From Hymenolepis diminuta (taxonomy: Eukaryota > Platyhelminthes > Cestoda > Cyclophyllidea > Hymenolepididae): a stretch of DNA of 64,000 bases. Under the pieces are notes generated by a model that saw only the letters and a program-made list of their open reading frames with translations, searched no databases and was not told where the DNA came from. The translations under genes and the position numbers were made by a program. Shown piece by piece: positions 47,801-58,400 of this stretch. Location of the stretch: positions 237,324 to 301,323 of the forward strand of contig CAADRB010000083.1 in the NCBI GenBank assembly GCA_900708905.1, written 5' to 3'. Every line of letters starts with the position of its first letter. Position 1 is the stretch's first letter.

Positions 47801-49477
47801 TACATTGTAAGCGTACGATATAAAGCGGACAGATGAACTTTAGTTACCATATCAAAACGCATATGACCTGACTGAATTGGCTGGCACCAAGACCATGGCA
47901 TGAGTCATTTGAATGTGTACTGGCGAAGATGTGAAACACATGCACACAAGCACGGCGCTAATGTGAATGATTCTTTTGCAAAAATAAATGCACACATAAA
48001 CACAATTACAGCACAACAATTTAACTACTATGAATTCCACTTCATATGCACGCATGCCATGCAGGCGGATAAATTCCATGGGACGTAAATTTCTCAATTT
48101 TAACTGAGTAGTGAATAAGTAAAAGACCCGAACCCTTTGGCCAAAATTTCTCTAGCCTTCCGTCGAATGATATGCTCACCGCCATAACTATGCATCTGCT
48201 TGTCCAAATAGTATAACATACGTCATTGTTATTGATGAACGAACGATAATTATACCACTTCGTCAATGGACTAGGCAATTATGTAACCCTTAATACGCAA
48301 ATATAAGAAACGCTACTATGAAATCCCATAATCGCGTAAATTCGGACAAACCTTAACTAATTTCAGAAACGAATAAGAGCGGTTAAAGGAATAGAAATAA
48401 GCTTGCGAAAAGAAAATGGATGTCCATGATCTTCAGAATGAAAGGAAATCACATCTTAGGATAAGAACATCAAAAATGCACGAAAGATAATTCACCAATT
48501 AATGTACCGGAAACTTGAAAGTTACACACTCTTTTACCGATTTTGTATCTTTTATATGATCTATTAATAGATGGACTTATTATAAGTATGCGTTTATGAA
48601 TGTATGGATGTCCAGGCACAAAAACAATAATTGCGTATGAGCAAGGTATGAGTCATCTGTGTGGTAATATGGGAATTGTACGCATAATGAAGATGTGAAA
48701 CACATGCAAAAGACACACACACACAAACGTGGTGCAAGTATGAATTTGTGAACAAGAATAGATGTACACACAAACACAATATGGGAATTCCGCTTGCGGG
48801 GTATACATACAAGGAAGTGAGCAGGTCGATAATTGGGTTTGTGCATTAATATGTGTACACGTGAAATATTCTCTACTTATGAGATGCCAGATATGTGAAT
48901 GTGAAAACTAGCTCGTGTTTGCAAAAAAACTGCCAATCACAACTAACAGTTTAATTATTGAAACGAAAAACGCATTTGCGTATAAACTGCTTTCGTACAT
49001 AGTCAAAAATATTATAATATATGCATTCAATGAGTAAAAACTTGATCGGCAAGCGAAAACCTACAGAGACATTCGCAACTATATTTTTGAAGCACAAAAT
49101 AGATATTTTAATATTAAGTTCCGGGAAAAAACAACGTCCAGTTGGCAAAGCAGATCCACAATCATCAGATTTAAAATGCAAGAAATTAATGCAGAATTAT
49201 CCCAATACGATATTCTGTTAAAAAGTATGCGACATCTAATCAGAGTAATCTCAGTAAGATTAAAAAACGTGAAAAAAGTAAAAATACAACGTGCGCAGTG
49301 ATAAAAGGACAAATGAAATCAGTCTTAAACATACATAAAATGAAATATTTCGGAAAGAGATAATTTGTCAGTGAAGACTATTAAAATACAATTTGAAAAA
49401 ATGCAAAACAGCGAAGCGCCTTTACTCACCAGCAATAAATCCGACTCTAAGGACGATTCTGTGGCGCTTGCCTCCAT
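44842..49477 (-). CDS. BEN-domain-like protein with N-terminal coiled coil
   Basis: Minus-strand exons: 49477-49430, 47021-46872, 46305-46065, 45578-45501, 45419-44970, 44909-44842. They total 1035 nt, 344 residues plus stop, with every phase consistent. Exon 2 encodes a heptad-like coiled coil (MSTEIKQLRSQVETLERRNA). Exons 3-4 are Ser/Pro/Gly-rich linker. Exon 5 holds a segment with the pattern of a BEN domain: W-x3-A-x3-LMSCLF-x10-G, then RHRLPATLVHYIV. BEN domains, as in BANP/SMAR1, bind DNA in chromatin regulators, so a nuclear role is inferred. The last exon (INVLVRKVRVTILM...) rests on splice signals and phase only. The start at 49477 is tentative: an acceptor inside the same region would fit an upstream exon at 50397-50351. 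Splicing of the first five exons is better supported than either end. Confidence 0.6.
47880..48090 (+). repeat. duplicated AC-rich repeat, copy 1
   Basis: It contains gcatgagtcatttgaatgtg, gaagatgtgaaacacatgca, cacacataaacacaatta, and a gaattccacttcatatgc block. The same blocks in the same order occur at 48640-48850. It lies within the first intron of the BEN-like gene. Confidence 0.65.
48640..48850 (+). repeat. duplicated AC-rich repeat, copy 2
   Basis: It contains gtatgagtcatctgtgtggt, gaagatgtgaaacacatgca (identical to copy 1 over 20 nt), tacacacaaacacaatatgg, and a gaattccgcttgcgggg block. It lies about 750 nt from copy 1 in direct orientation. Confidence 0.65.
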
Positions 49478-50350
49478 ATGTAAGCCAAACAAAAATATCT
49501 AGCGAACTCAGTAAAGATTACTAAATGAACCTCTTTGGAAGGCCTTGATGGAAAATACTGCATATAACAAAAAAGTCTGTGTTTTATAAATTATTAAATA
49601 AAACGAGGATAAATAATACTTATTGTATGATTTTGAATATAAGCATTCAGAAATAAAATCATAAACATATTTATTGCTTACTGGATTGATAAGGAGAGAA
49701 AATGTTGTCAAATAAGTGCAATTGTTTTTCTACAAATTCCATAAGTCCGCCATTTATATCGAATTAATACTAAATTGATGACCTTAAATATTGCTCGCTT
49801 TCCTATATTTCGCCATTGATTATGTTTTACTAATTAGAGATTCTATTACTCTTTACGAAGTATACGTTCGATGGTTAATTAACACGTCATCATTTTCGGT
49901 TCTTTTGTTATCTTTTTTCCTCTTGGAGTAAAGCCTGAAGCTTTTTGCGTTATCAAATATTATTTCGCTTTTTGTATTCTACTACTCGATGTTCAGTCAA
50001 CACGTTTATTTTTTTATTATTAGTAGGTTCGCAGTTATTTTAAAGTGGTCCCAAAATGCAAGATCCTTTTACTTTAGGTCATAAGATTTAATACATACTA
50101 TTACATTCTGAACTGAATATTGCATTATACATAATCTTCCATTTTGATTATAGGGAAAGCCTTTTTCACCCCTTGCCTGACCCGATTACGAATATGACAT
50201 AATGGAATACCTTTAGCAATTCGAGTCATTATCATTTTTCAAAGAAATGAACTATAGCACTTATCAATAAACATCTAACGATTCAGGATAATAAGATTTT
50301 GCACTGATGATTTAATTTAAATAAAGGACAAAATAAAAGGATCTACTTAC

Positions 50351-50397
50351 AGAGGAGTTCCAATCCTCAACTGGGGGGGTAGGAGTACTAGAGGATT
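50351..50397 (-). CDS. candidate upstream exon of the BEN-like gene
   Basis: On the minus strand an acceptor (ttgaatag) precedes and a gtaagt donor follows. The exon reads SSSTPTPPVEDWNSS after two bases completing a carried codon, and it leaves phase 0. That phase would join an alternative acceptor just before GCAAGC in the 49430-49477 exon. The composition resembles the linker of the BEN-like protein. No clean upstream partner exon was found. Confidence 0.35.
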
Positions 50398-50480
50398 CTA
50401 TTCAAAAATAGAAAAATTATTAAATTAATTTTTTAAGTTGTACTCATACCAAAAAATTACAAAATGGTAGGCAAACTTAC

Positions 50481-51420
50481 TATTGGGGGATTGGAAAATG
50501 AATAGTAACAGCTTGTCTTGACCTTCAACCGTGGCAAGGTTTCAAAGTGATTTCTCAGTGTTTACATTGCGTGTGGAGGCAGCTGTTTCAGTAGAAGAGT
50601 CAGACCCTTGGGTACAAGCACCTCCTGGCGTTTGCGTATCGATTGGGTTGTTTTTCGCCTTTTCTCCGATAATATATTCGCTCGGTTCTTGACTTGCTCA
50701 CGAAAGTCTTTGCTCATCCGTAATTGCGCTTGTTTCACTGGTTTGATTTGATTCTACCTCAATCTTAACCCGACTTTAATTAGTATCTTTATCATTGGCT
50801 GGAGGTTGATTGATTTGAACAAGTAGGAAAATCTCAGAATGCGCGGAAAGTGTAGATCTTTCTCTGGTGTCGTGTTACATAAGATATAGAAGATTGGTCT
50901 TCACTTGGCAAGTGAAATTAACTCCACCATCTTCCGGAGAATAATTTCACTTAACCAATTCGTCGAGGGTTCTCATATTTATTTGATAGTTTCTTGGGTT
51001 TCTTTTTATTTCTTTTGCTTCCAGATGAAATCTGATGGTTTTCGGTGACAGTTACGGCTATTGTTGGGTCTTCCAGATTAGAAGATTCTAATTTTGGCGA
51101 TATCGTTGAGCCATATAGGAAGTCACTCTTGGAATCAAATTCTGTCTGAAAAATATCCGTGATTGAGATATTACTAATAGTTTCTTTACTGAATACAGAG
51201 TTCTCCAGTCCCCTTTCTTCCACTTAAGTATCGGTAGTTGCACCGATTTCTTCACTCTCCTCATTTTCCGTTTCCTCATTGGCAGGAAGCATATTGCATC
51301 TAACCAGCAGCGAAAATTCAGAATTCGGTCTGCTCCTGGTGGTGTACTTGAGAAGGTATGAAAATTAACCTTGACTAAGTCAATATCTTCTGTAGAAAGT
51401 TCCATTCAGCCAAGAGTCCA
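50481..51420 (-). pseudogene. decayed coding block duplicated in tandem
   Basis: Two diverged units lie head to tail on the minus strand, about 51405-50955 and 50945-50481. In one shared frame, unit 1 reads NSEFSLLVRCNMLPANEET and unit 2 reads HSEIFLLVQINQPPANDKDT. Upstream, STEDIDLVKVNFHTF pairs with SPEDGGVNFTCQV in another frame, so frameshifts have occurred. Both units carry several in-frame stops. Unit 1 retains an open tail of 90 codons (51223-50951), rich in Ser, Glu and Lys, ending SNKYENPRRIG. A donor-like gtaagt follows unit 2 at 50480. The family is not recognised. It may be decayed 5' exons of the BEN-like gene or another gene's remnant. Confidence 0.5.
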
Positions 51421-51586
51421 TTTCTCCCAATTATCATATTTATTCGGTTGGTAGGATTTTTATACTCTGATGAGATATGTTAACTTTTGGGATCAGCTAC
51501 TGATTTCTTTTGAGCTTCCCTCCTTTAACCAAAATGGTCTAGAAATACAGATAATATTGGGATCATTAATGTTTGCTACAATATCT

Positions 51587-51796
51587 CTAAATAATAGGAA
51601 TATTGCATCCAGTCTCACATTTAGGACACAAACTATGTTCTATCTGATACAGACCCCCAGAACGCAGCTCTTTTGGCACTTTATTTGAATAAATATAGTC
51701 AGTTACCTTCCCAGCGTTTTGACTTAAGGGGAACGATGGGGTTGGCAAATTAGCAGCCTGGTATGATGGGCCGCGACAAGTCGGATTAGATACCAT
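51587..51796 (-). CDS. unrecognised short minus-strand open frame, possible first exon
   Basis: ATG at 51796 opens a 69-codon frame. A GTAACT donor after codon 30 (exon 51796-51707, phase 0) could make it a first exon encoding MVSNPTCRGPSYQ...QNAGK. Read through, it ends with a CPKCETGC motif before the stop. It lies immediately upstream of the decayed tandem block on the same strand and may belong to the same locus. No family could be assigned. Confidence 0.3.
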   Translation of the reverse strand: MVSNPTCRGPSYQAANLPTPSFPLSQNAGKVTDYIYSNKVPKELRSGGLYQIEHSLCPKCETGCNIPII

Positions 51797-52389
51797 TTAC
51801 TCTACCATAGTAATACTTTACCATTTCAGTTTGAATTTCTCAATTATTCGATAACTAACTTTGGAAATTATGCGGTATATACTTCTTAAAATGACCTCAA
51901 ACTAAGATTGTTCTTCACAAACTTGACAAAATAAAACGGAGCATCTGAGATCAGGGCTGCATGAAGGAAATGTGGTGATTGCAAAATCATCCAATTTTAC
52001 TAAGAAATCTCTATTTAAAAGATATGCGTAAAGAGGAGCTATGTAATGCCCAAATAAGGCGGCGTAAAGATCCTAATATAAAAGAGAAGGTGAATTTTAA
52101 GAAAGAAAAGTTATGCTTTTAAAGTGAAGAAGAGAACGAAAGGTAGTTTTGGAGTTGGCACGTTGGATGTAAAATAAGAGATCGTCGAAAATAAAGGCGA
52201 AAGGAGGGTTTAGTTGTTTGATCTCCCGAAGAAGAGAATAAGCATCAAGAGTGTTTTTCTGCAAAGATGACATTTTTCAAGCGGGTTCAGCGATTTTATG
52301 TAAAATTGCATTTGAAAATCTATGTACGGTGATCACCTTATTGGCTACTCAATAATTATCTTAATTCATTTATGCACTTATGCTCGTGC

Positions 52390-52640
52390 GTGTGTGGAAA
52401 TACAAAGATAGTTTATGTGAGTCACTTGACAGGGATGCGCGTGAGGTATGAATGCAACGTACTTCTAATGCAACTGGACGGTTATAGAAAGGGAGAATCG
52501 ATAAACACCTCTAGACATGACAGATAGGGGTTTTGAATCATAGGGACGTAAAGACATCGCTGCAGTCTCATGGACGAAAAATCAAAGTATTCTCATATAG
52601 GATGAGAATAAAGAGTAATTTTGGAAAATGCATAGTCAAC
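52390..52640. repeat. dispersed repeat shared with DNAAF2 intron 4
   Basis: It aligns by eye with 8720-8970, with a common block tattctcatatagg and, after it, gagtaattttggaaaat. It lies directly upstream of the gag relic and could be its LTR or leader, but the LTR-like TATAAATAG box seen elsewhere was not found here. Confidence 0.45.
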
Positions 52641-52859
52641 CTTCAAGATATTCAAGCGAATTCGCTCTGAGTTTTAATGAGTTTTATCAACTTGTAGATC
52701 GTAAAATCTGGCAATGATAGGTAAAATACTCCAAATTCGAATGTTTATAGAAATATCATTGAATATTGATGGATTTGAACTAATCCAGAAGAACGAACGA
52801 ACTCCCTCCGAAGTAACAACAGAAACGTTATGAATTATTACTAGAGAAACAGCATGGAA

Positions 52860-54250
52860 ATTCTGTGCGCTTCAAGAATGGTTTTCTGAATTAATGTGCA
52901 TAAGAATTGAAAAATTGGATATATCCTTAGCCAAACCATCTGTAGATTATCTGGCTCTACAAGTTAATGAGTTTCGCTATGACAAAGAAGCAGATCAAAC
53001 TTTTGTTAACTGGTTTGGAAAGTGTGAGGATGTTTTCCGAAATGATCTCGCTGATTTCCCAGGCGATATAAAAGCTAGGCTGCTGTTATGGAGGTCAGGG
53101 CTTGCTGAAAATGAAAAGCTTAAAGGTTCTCATTCATCCCAGTGCTAGTTCGAATCTTACTTTCGACGAAGTTGTCTTGATCCTCTCAGAATTATTATTT
53201 TGTAAAGCGTTTTAACTGTCTTTCTCTCACCAAAGAATGTAATCAATATTGTTTTTGAACTCCGTGATTTTTCTGCCATTTCGAAGGATGATTTCAAATG
53301 TCTATTATTTTTTAGTGGTCTTTGAATGCTCCGTCAAAATTATTCTCTATTACCAATTCCTCAGAATGCTCAAATAAAGTGATAAATTCACATTAGAAGG
53401 CATTGTCAATGAATACATACATGTGGACATCTAGTGTGATAATGACATGAATCAAAAAAATTCTGGTGAGCACAATTGTCAAACAAATTTTTAGTGAAGT
53501 TGTCTTGGGACGTTTCCTCTCTCCATAAAACTGCTGGCTTCGTAATCATTTGTACTTTATACCACTTTGTCCTTACAAACTTCATAGTTGCAATTTCTGT
53601 GGAAGACGAGGATATAAGGAAACAGTGTGCCGAACTAAATCAGATTTCAGAAAGAAGAACACCACTCCAAAAAGTTAAGCCACTAGTCAGTCAGGTGACA
53701 GAGCCAGTAGCCGGATTGAAGAAAAATATTAAGGGGTATAAAAATCCGCCGAAAAATTCCCCATGAATGCTACACAAACGAGTAGAAAGGGAATAAATAG
53801 AAGTAGTATCAGGAATTAGTATCTGCGATAATCATTGAATCACAACCACTATCGAAAGTGAATGCAGTCTGAACGACAGAGAATGGCGATCTTCTAAAAT
53901 CCAAAGTAAACGGAGTGTTTCGAGCATTCAAAGAGAAAGTCCCTAACCAAAAGAAGGGAAAAGGGCAGGTCCTACGAAAAAGAGGAAGAAGCAATGGCAG
54001 AGAAGCTGAAAAATGTTATCGTAAACTTCTCGATGGCTGCTCATCCAAAACTTGATAGGAAATCTCTGGTGAAATTATTAATGGAAGAAGAATCAGATTG
54101 AATTTGCATAAATCATCCAAATACTATTCTGAATATGGAAAAGGTCGTCAGAATAAAATGCAAATCGAACCAGAGAACTTCAGGCGAATTGGAAGATGAA
54201 GTTCTACGAGTTAGGCGCCACTTAAAAGGAGAGATGTTAAGGAGATAGTA
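52860..54250 (+). pseudogene. decayed Ty3/gypsy-type gag/nucleocapsid relic
   Basis: 52894-53148 encodes a gag-like helical region (NEFRYDKEADQTFVNWFGK, then DIKARLLLWRSGL). A frameshift moves the continuation to another frame (SNLTFDEVVLILSELLF), and DDFKCLLFFSGL follows near 53290. At 53532-53678 a frame reads CWLRNHLYF..CPYKLHSC NFCGRRGYKETVC. The second unit fits a CX2CX4HX4C zinc knuckle with Tyr in place of His, and the first knuckle has lost its second Cys. From 53800 to 54250 only broken frames remain and no protease, RT or integrase could be recognised. Multiple stops and frameshifts mean it is not functional. Confidence 0.65.
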
Positions 54251-55433
54251 TAATAATGTAAATTTACCAAATATTTTTCCTTGACAAAATTAATACTTAT
54301 TTTATGTTTTGTTCCAATTATTATTGAAGTAACGATTGAGTAAGTGAATTAATATTAACTACGTTATGCCATACATAGTTCGAGCTAGACTGTAATAAGT
54401 TTTCGCTCTAACAGTAACTTGTATTTTCCTTTGTCTTAGCTGGGATATAGGCTTGTAGAACGTGAAAGTTGTCTTAAGATAGAATTGTCGTGTCCCTATC
54501 TGAAATATTCTGTTATTACTATTTCCCTTCTTCTGCTGCCCTGATTGTTCCCTAGCCCTAATTATATGTCCTTAACCAACTCAATTATCCAGCTTTATCA
54601 ACGTGAGCAGTGACTTCAATAGACATGACTGTGTAAATCCTCATACGGTCAAATGTTTCGTGTGCTTTGTAATCAAGACTAGTTACTTCTTGTGCAGACT
54701 CCCTCCTTTTGCTAGAATTAGAGGTCCAGGCATATGATTATTTAGCTTTCTATATAAGTTCAAATAGAAATGCGTGAGTAATTTCTATTCACTAAGTCCT
54801 ACTCTTCCCAAGCAGTTAACTTTATCTCTCTTGGAAATCCACAAAGGGGTTCAATCTCCTCAAATATTTCTCTTCTCTCCATTCCTCAATTTTCACACCT
54901 AATTCAACTTATTAGAGCTTCGCCTTACTCAACGCACTTTTTATTCTTATATCATTTCCACTATTTTACTTTTGACACACTCTTGTTTCCTCATTAACTC
55001 GGAAAGACGATGTACGAATCGACGACCAATAAATTTGTGTCCTCCTGAAGTTCTCGCTGCCCTATTCCCGCGCACTAACGATCATTTGGTCTCTCGCACG
55101 CGCAACATACTTCACTTCTCCCCATTATTACCATAGGCATGACTCAAACGGTGCAACCATCGTTTAAGTTGTATTTCATAATAAAAGCTTGCATGTCTGA
55201 ATATTCAGTTCAGACGTTTTTTAACTTATATTAGGGCCTCTAAGACAAAGGAAATGCCACCTAGCCACCAGACCTAATAAACATTCATAGCATTACGATT
55301 CAACCTCACCTGACCTCCAAGCCTTCGCGAAGATGTTATCCAAGAGAGATCATTTTTAAATAAAATATATTGTGCAAATGATAATAGTAGTAGAAAGAAT
55401 AGCGAATAAATAAAAAAGTCAAAACAATCAAGA
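54251..55433. other. intergenic region between the gag relic and DOLK
   Basis: No open frame of note, splice-linked exon or RNA gene was seen. It is AT-rich with pyrimidine-rich stretches around 54700-55000. Confidence 0.4.
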
Positions 55434-55439
55434 TTTAAT
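55434..55439 (-). terminator. possible DOLK polyadenylation signal (ATTAAA)
   Basis: On the minus strand ATTAAA, the commonest variant hexamer, lies about 28 nt after the DOLK stop codon. Confidence 0.5.
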
Positions 55440-55466
55440 AATCGTGCGGGAACGTATGCGTGTATA

Positions 55467-58400
55467 TTACGGTGCCGCGGGAATGAGGGACATCACAAGG
55501 AGAGGAACAGCAAGATTATCGATCTGTTCGGTGTATGCCTCGGCCAGAACCCCCATCCCCAGAGGAAGGAGTCCCACCTGCCAGGACCAACCATAGAAGC
55601 CGGTCAAGAGCATCCACAGAAGCATCTAAAATCAGCAAGAGGGAAAGCAAGACAGAAAGTGACAGGAACTCGACAAACAACGCCCAAAGAAGCGGTTCAT
55701 AGTTTACCTAGGGATGAACAAGTCCCTGTTGATCTCTAATTCGTCCATCATCCTTATCAATATGTGGGCGCACTCCGCTCCTGACACCTTAACAGTTAGT
55801 CGAGGCGAGAACAGTCATCGGTCCGAGGATGTTTTGAACATCAATAAATTGAAGGCAACCTGTATTCATTTTAATAGTCTTTAATAAAATGTCTTAGATT
55901 AACTCCACTTCTACCTTATCTCTCCCTCTTACGGTGACCTATCGATATCTAGTGGGCAGATCGATCATAACGACAGAAACCAGACTCACATTACAAAAAT
56001 CAAATTTTAGTACACTGTGTGGATTACCGCGGTTTAGATAGACAGACGAAACAGTCTTGACGACAGGGAAACATCAATCAAACTCAAGTCGCCGTGTATC
56101 AAAAAGATTTTATCATGTGGCCAGACAAAGAAGTACTAGATGCTGTATGTATTCTGTGTACCCAACTATTGAACACATAACTTGGTGTTACTGACATTTC
56201 TAAGAGCGCACTTAGGATCACTCGACTGAGATTGACTGAGAAGACTTAAAGACCCATTTATTCATTAAATTTTGTCGCTATTTATACTGACTGGAGACGA
56301 ATCGAACCGATCACTTATTACGTGGCCGAATGTAATCGATAGAATGGCAACCAATTTAGCCATGTCATGACCTACCACGGTAATGACATGGAGGTTTCAT
56401 GCACAGTAGGACCTTCTTGACAGAATGTCTTTACAAAGTGGTAAATTTTCGACTAAAAAATCGCAGAAGTTAATCATTCCTACCATCGGGCTTTGTAACG
56501 GTAGGCTTTGACGTAGCAGACATGCATGTCAATAATCCACATTTTATTTACTCCATAAGTTTTCAGAATTTGTGCAAAATGACAGGCAACGAAACGTACA
56601 ATAGAATGCAGGTATTAATATATACATATATATATACACCAATATAAATTTCAGAAAGAAGGAAATCAAGTCTACGGATGCGAACGTGAAAACGCACCTA
56701 AGGTGATCAGTGATTTCCGCAGGCCTCTTCAATTAATGTACTAAAAATCTAAAGATATACAATCTTTAGTCAAATTCGTATTAATAAATGGACTTATTGC
56801 ATGTGTCACAAGTGATAACTTGCATATTTCCACAATATTCACCCAAGAATGGTAATATATATGACGTTCCATATTTATGAAAATGGAATCTATACAACTA
56901 CAAATTCTTTTAAGCTTACGTAATTCTATGTACGGACTTTCTACGACTCTCAGATAAATTGGAATTCGTCTGAGGAACGCAGAATAAAAAAACTACACAT
57001 GCATTTGAAACATAGCCAATGAAAACCGATATTCAATGCAATTTTCATTTAACATTTAAAAATAATTTCTAATCTACCTTAACACCTCAAATAATTCAAG
57101 TCCAATACGAAGAAAAATCTTCGCTTTTTGAGACCGAAATCTCCCTATCCAGCTAGTGCCTTCGATACAAACATTAACAGGTAATATTCTTCTGTGTGGC
57201 ATATTTCATCTAATTTAAATCGGGCTAAATTAGCTCTATTATTTTCATTTATGGCGAAAAAAACATCACCAACCGTTCGGGTTCTCTTTAAAACTGGATA
57301 AAGTAGTGTTCAAGCTGAGGCAAACCTCAGAATCTAAAAGCTATTTAAACTCTACCTCTTTGCATGCAAGAAATCAATTACAAAAATAGTAGGGCATTTA
57401 CTTGAGATTACTTACCTGAGATAGGAACGAAGCCATCGAGCCAATAATGGTTCGATGAGATCCTGGCCAGTGGTAGAAATGATGACCCCATTTTCGACCA
57501 ACCAGAGCAGCTACACTATCCCCAACGGCAATAGTTATCACTCCAATCCAAGTCCGAGGTGATACTACTCAAAAAGTGTAATTTACATTGAGGGTGGCTT
57601 GAAGTTGAAGGACTTAAACAGATGATCTTATATGTACTGACCATAATGTTCGAAGCCAAAATCCCAAATGGGTAAACTCAAACCAAGTAGAAGAGCGATT
57701 GGAGTGAAGATGAGTTCACCTGAATCCCGGGAATCTCGAAATGGTTCCAAAAACTCGCTGAGGGTTTTGGATATATGGGAAGGCTAAGAAAATGGACAAA
57801 GAAAGTCTGTTTTGGTATCTAATCGAATAAATCCCGTAAAGGTGTGCTTTATTTTGTTTATTTTTCTGGAATGAAGTAGAGTTTATTTCCGGATATCTTC
57901 CAATCAGAACTTAAAACTAAAAGGTCTTCTAACGCATATCTTGTGAAACAGAAAGGATTTGAGATGTTAGTAAATATTCATTTGGCAATCTGATTATAAA
58001 GCATTTTACCTTAAGCACAACGAATAGACAATTTCAGAAATATGCATAACAAAAACGAAGTTAAAGTTCAGCTTATCCTGAATTCTGGTGATTATTTCGA
58101 TTCAGAACTAATGTCCAGACACCAAGATTCTGGACAGTAGACTCTTGTTCTCACATAGCTCTCTGAGGATTGTATTTATCTTCTCAAAGTTGTAACGTTC
58201 ACAACATAATACGATGTGATCTGGATAAGATGTGTTCTTAGAACCTTCTTTTTGTTTTATACGCAGTCCCCAATGCGATGGAACAGGATTTCCCTATTTT
58301 CCACCTACATTTACTCCAAAATTTTTTTTTGTAATTCTCAATCTTAAACCAGCAAAATTGGTCTAGAAGCGCAAAGCGAGGCAAACTGTAGAAGCGGAGA

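Noticed and set aside
48700..48730. CRISPR-like or minisatellite array
   Set aside because: It is only a short AC microsatellite inside a duplicated segment, without spaced repeats.
51088..51405. 105-codon minus-strand open frame as an intact gene
   Set aside because: The similarity between the two tandem units runs through several frames with stops, so this frame is a stretch of a decayed segment rather than a gene.
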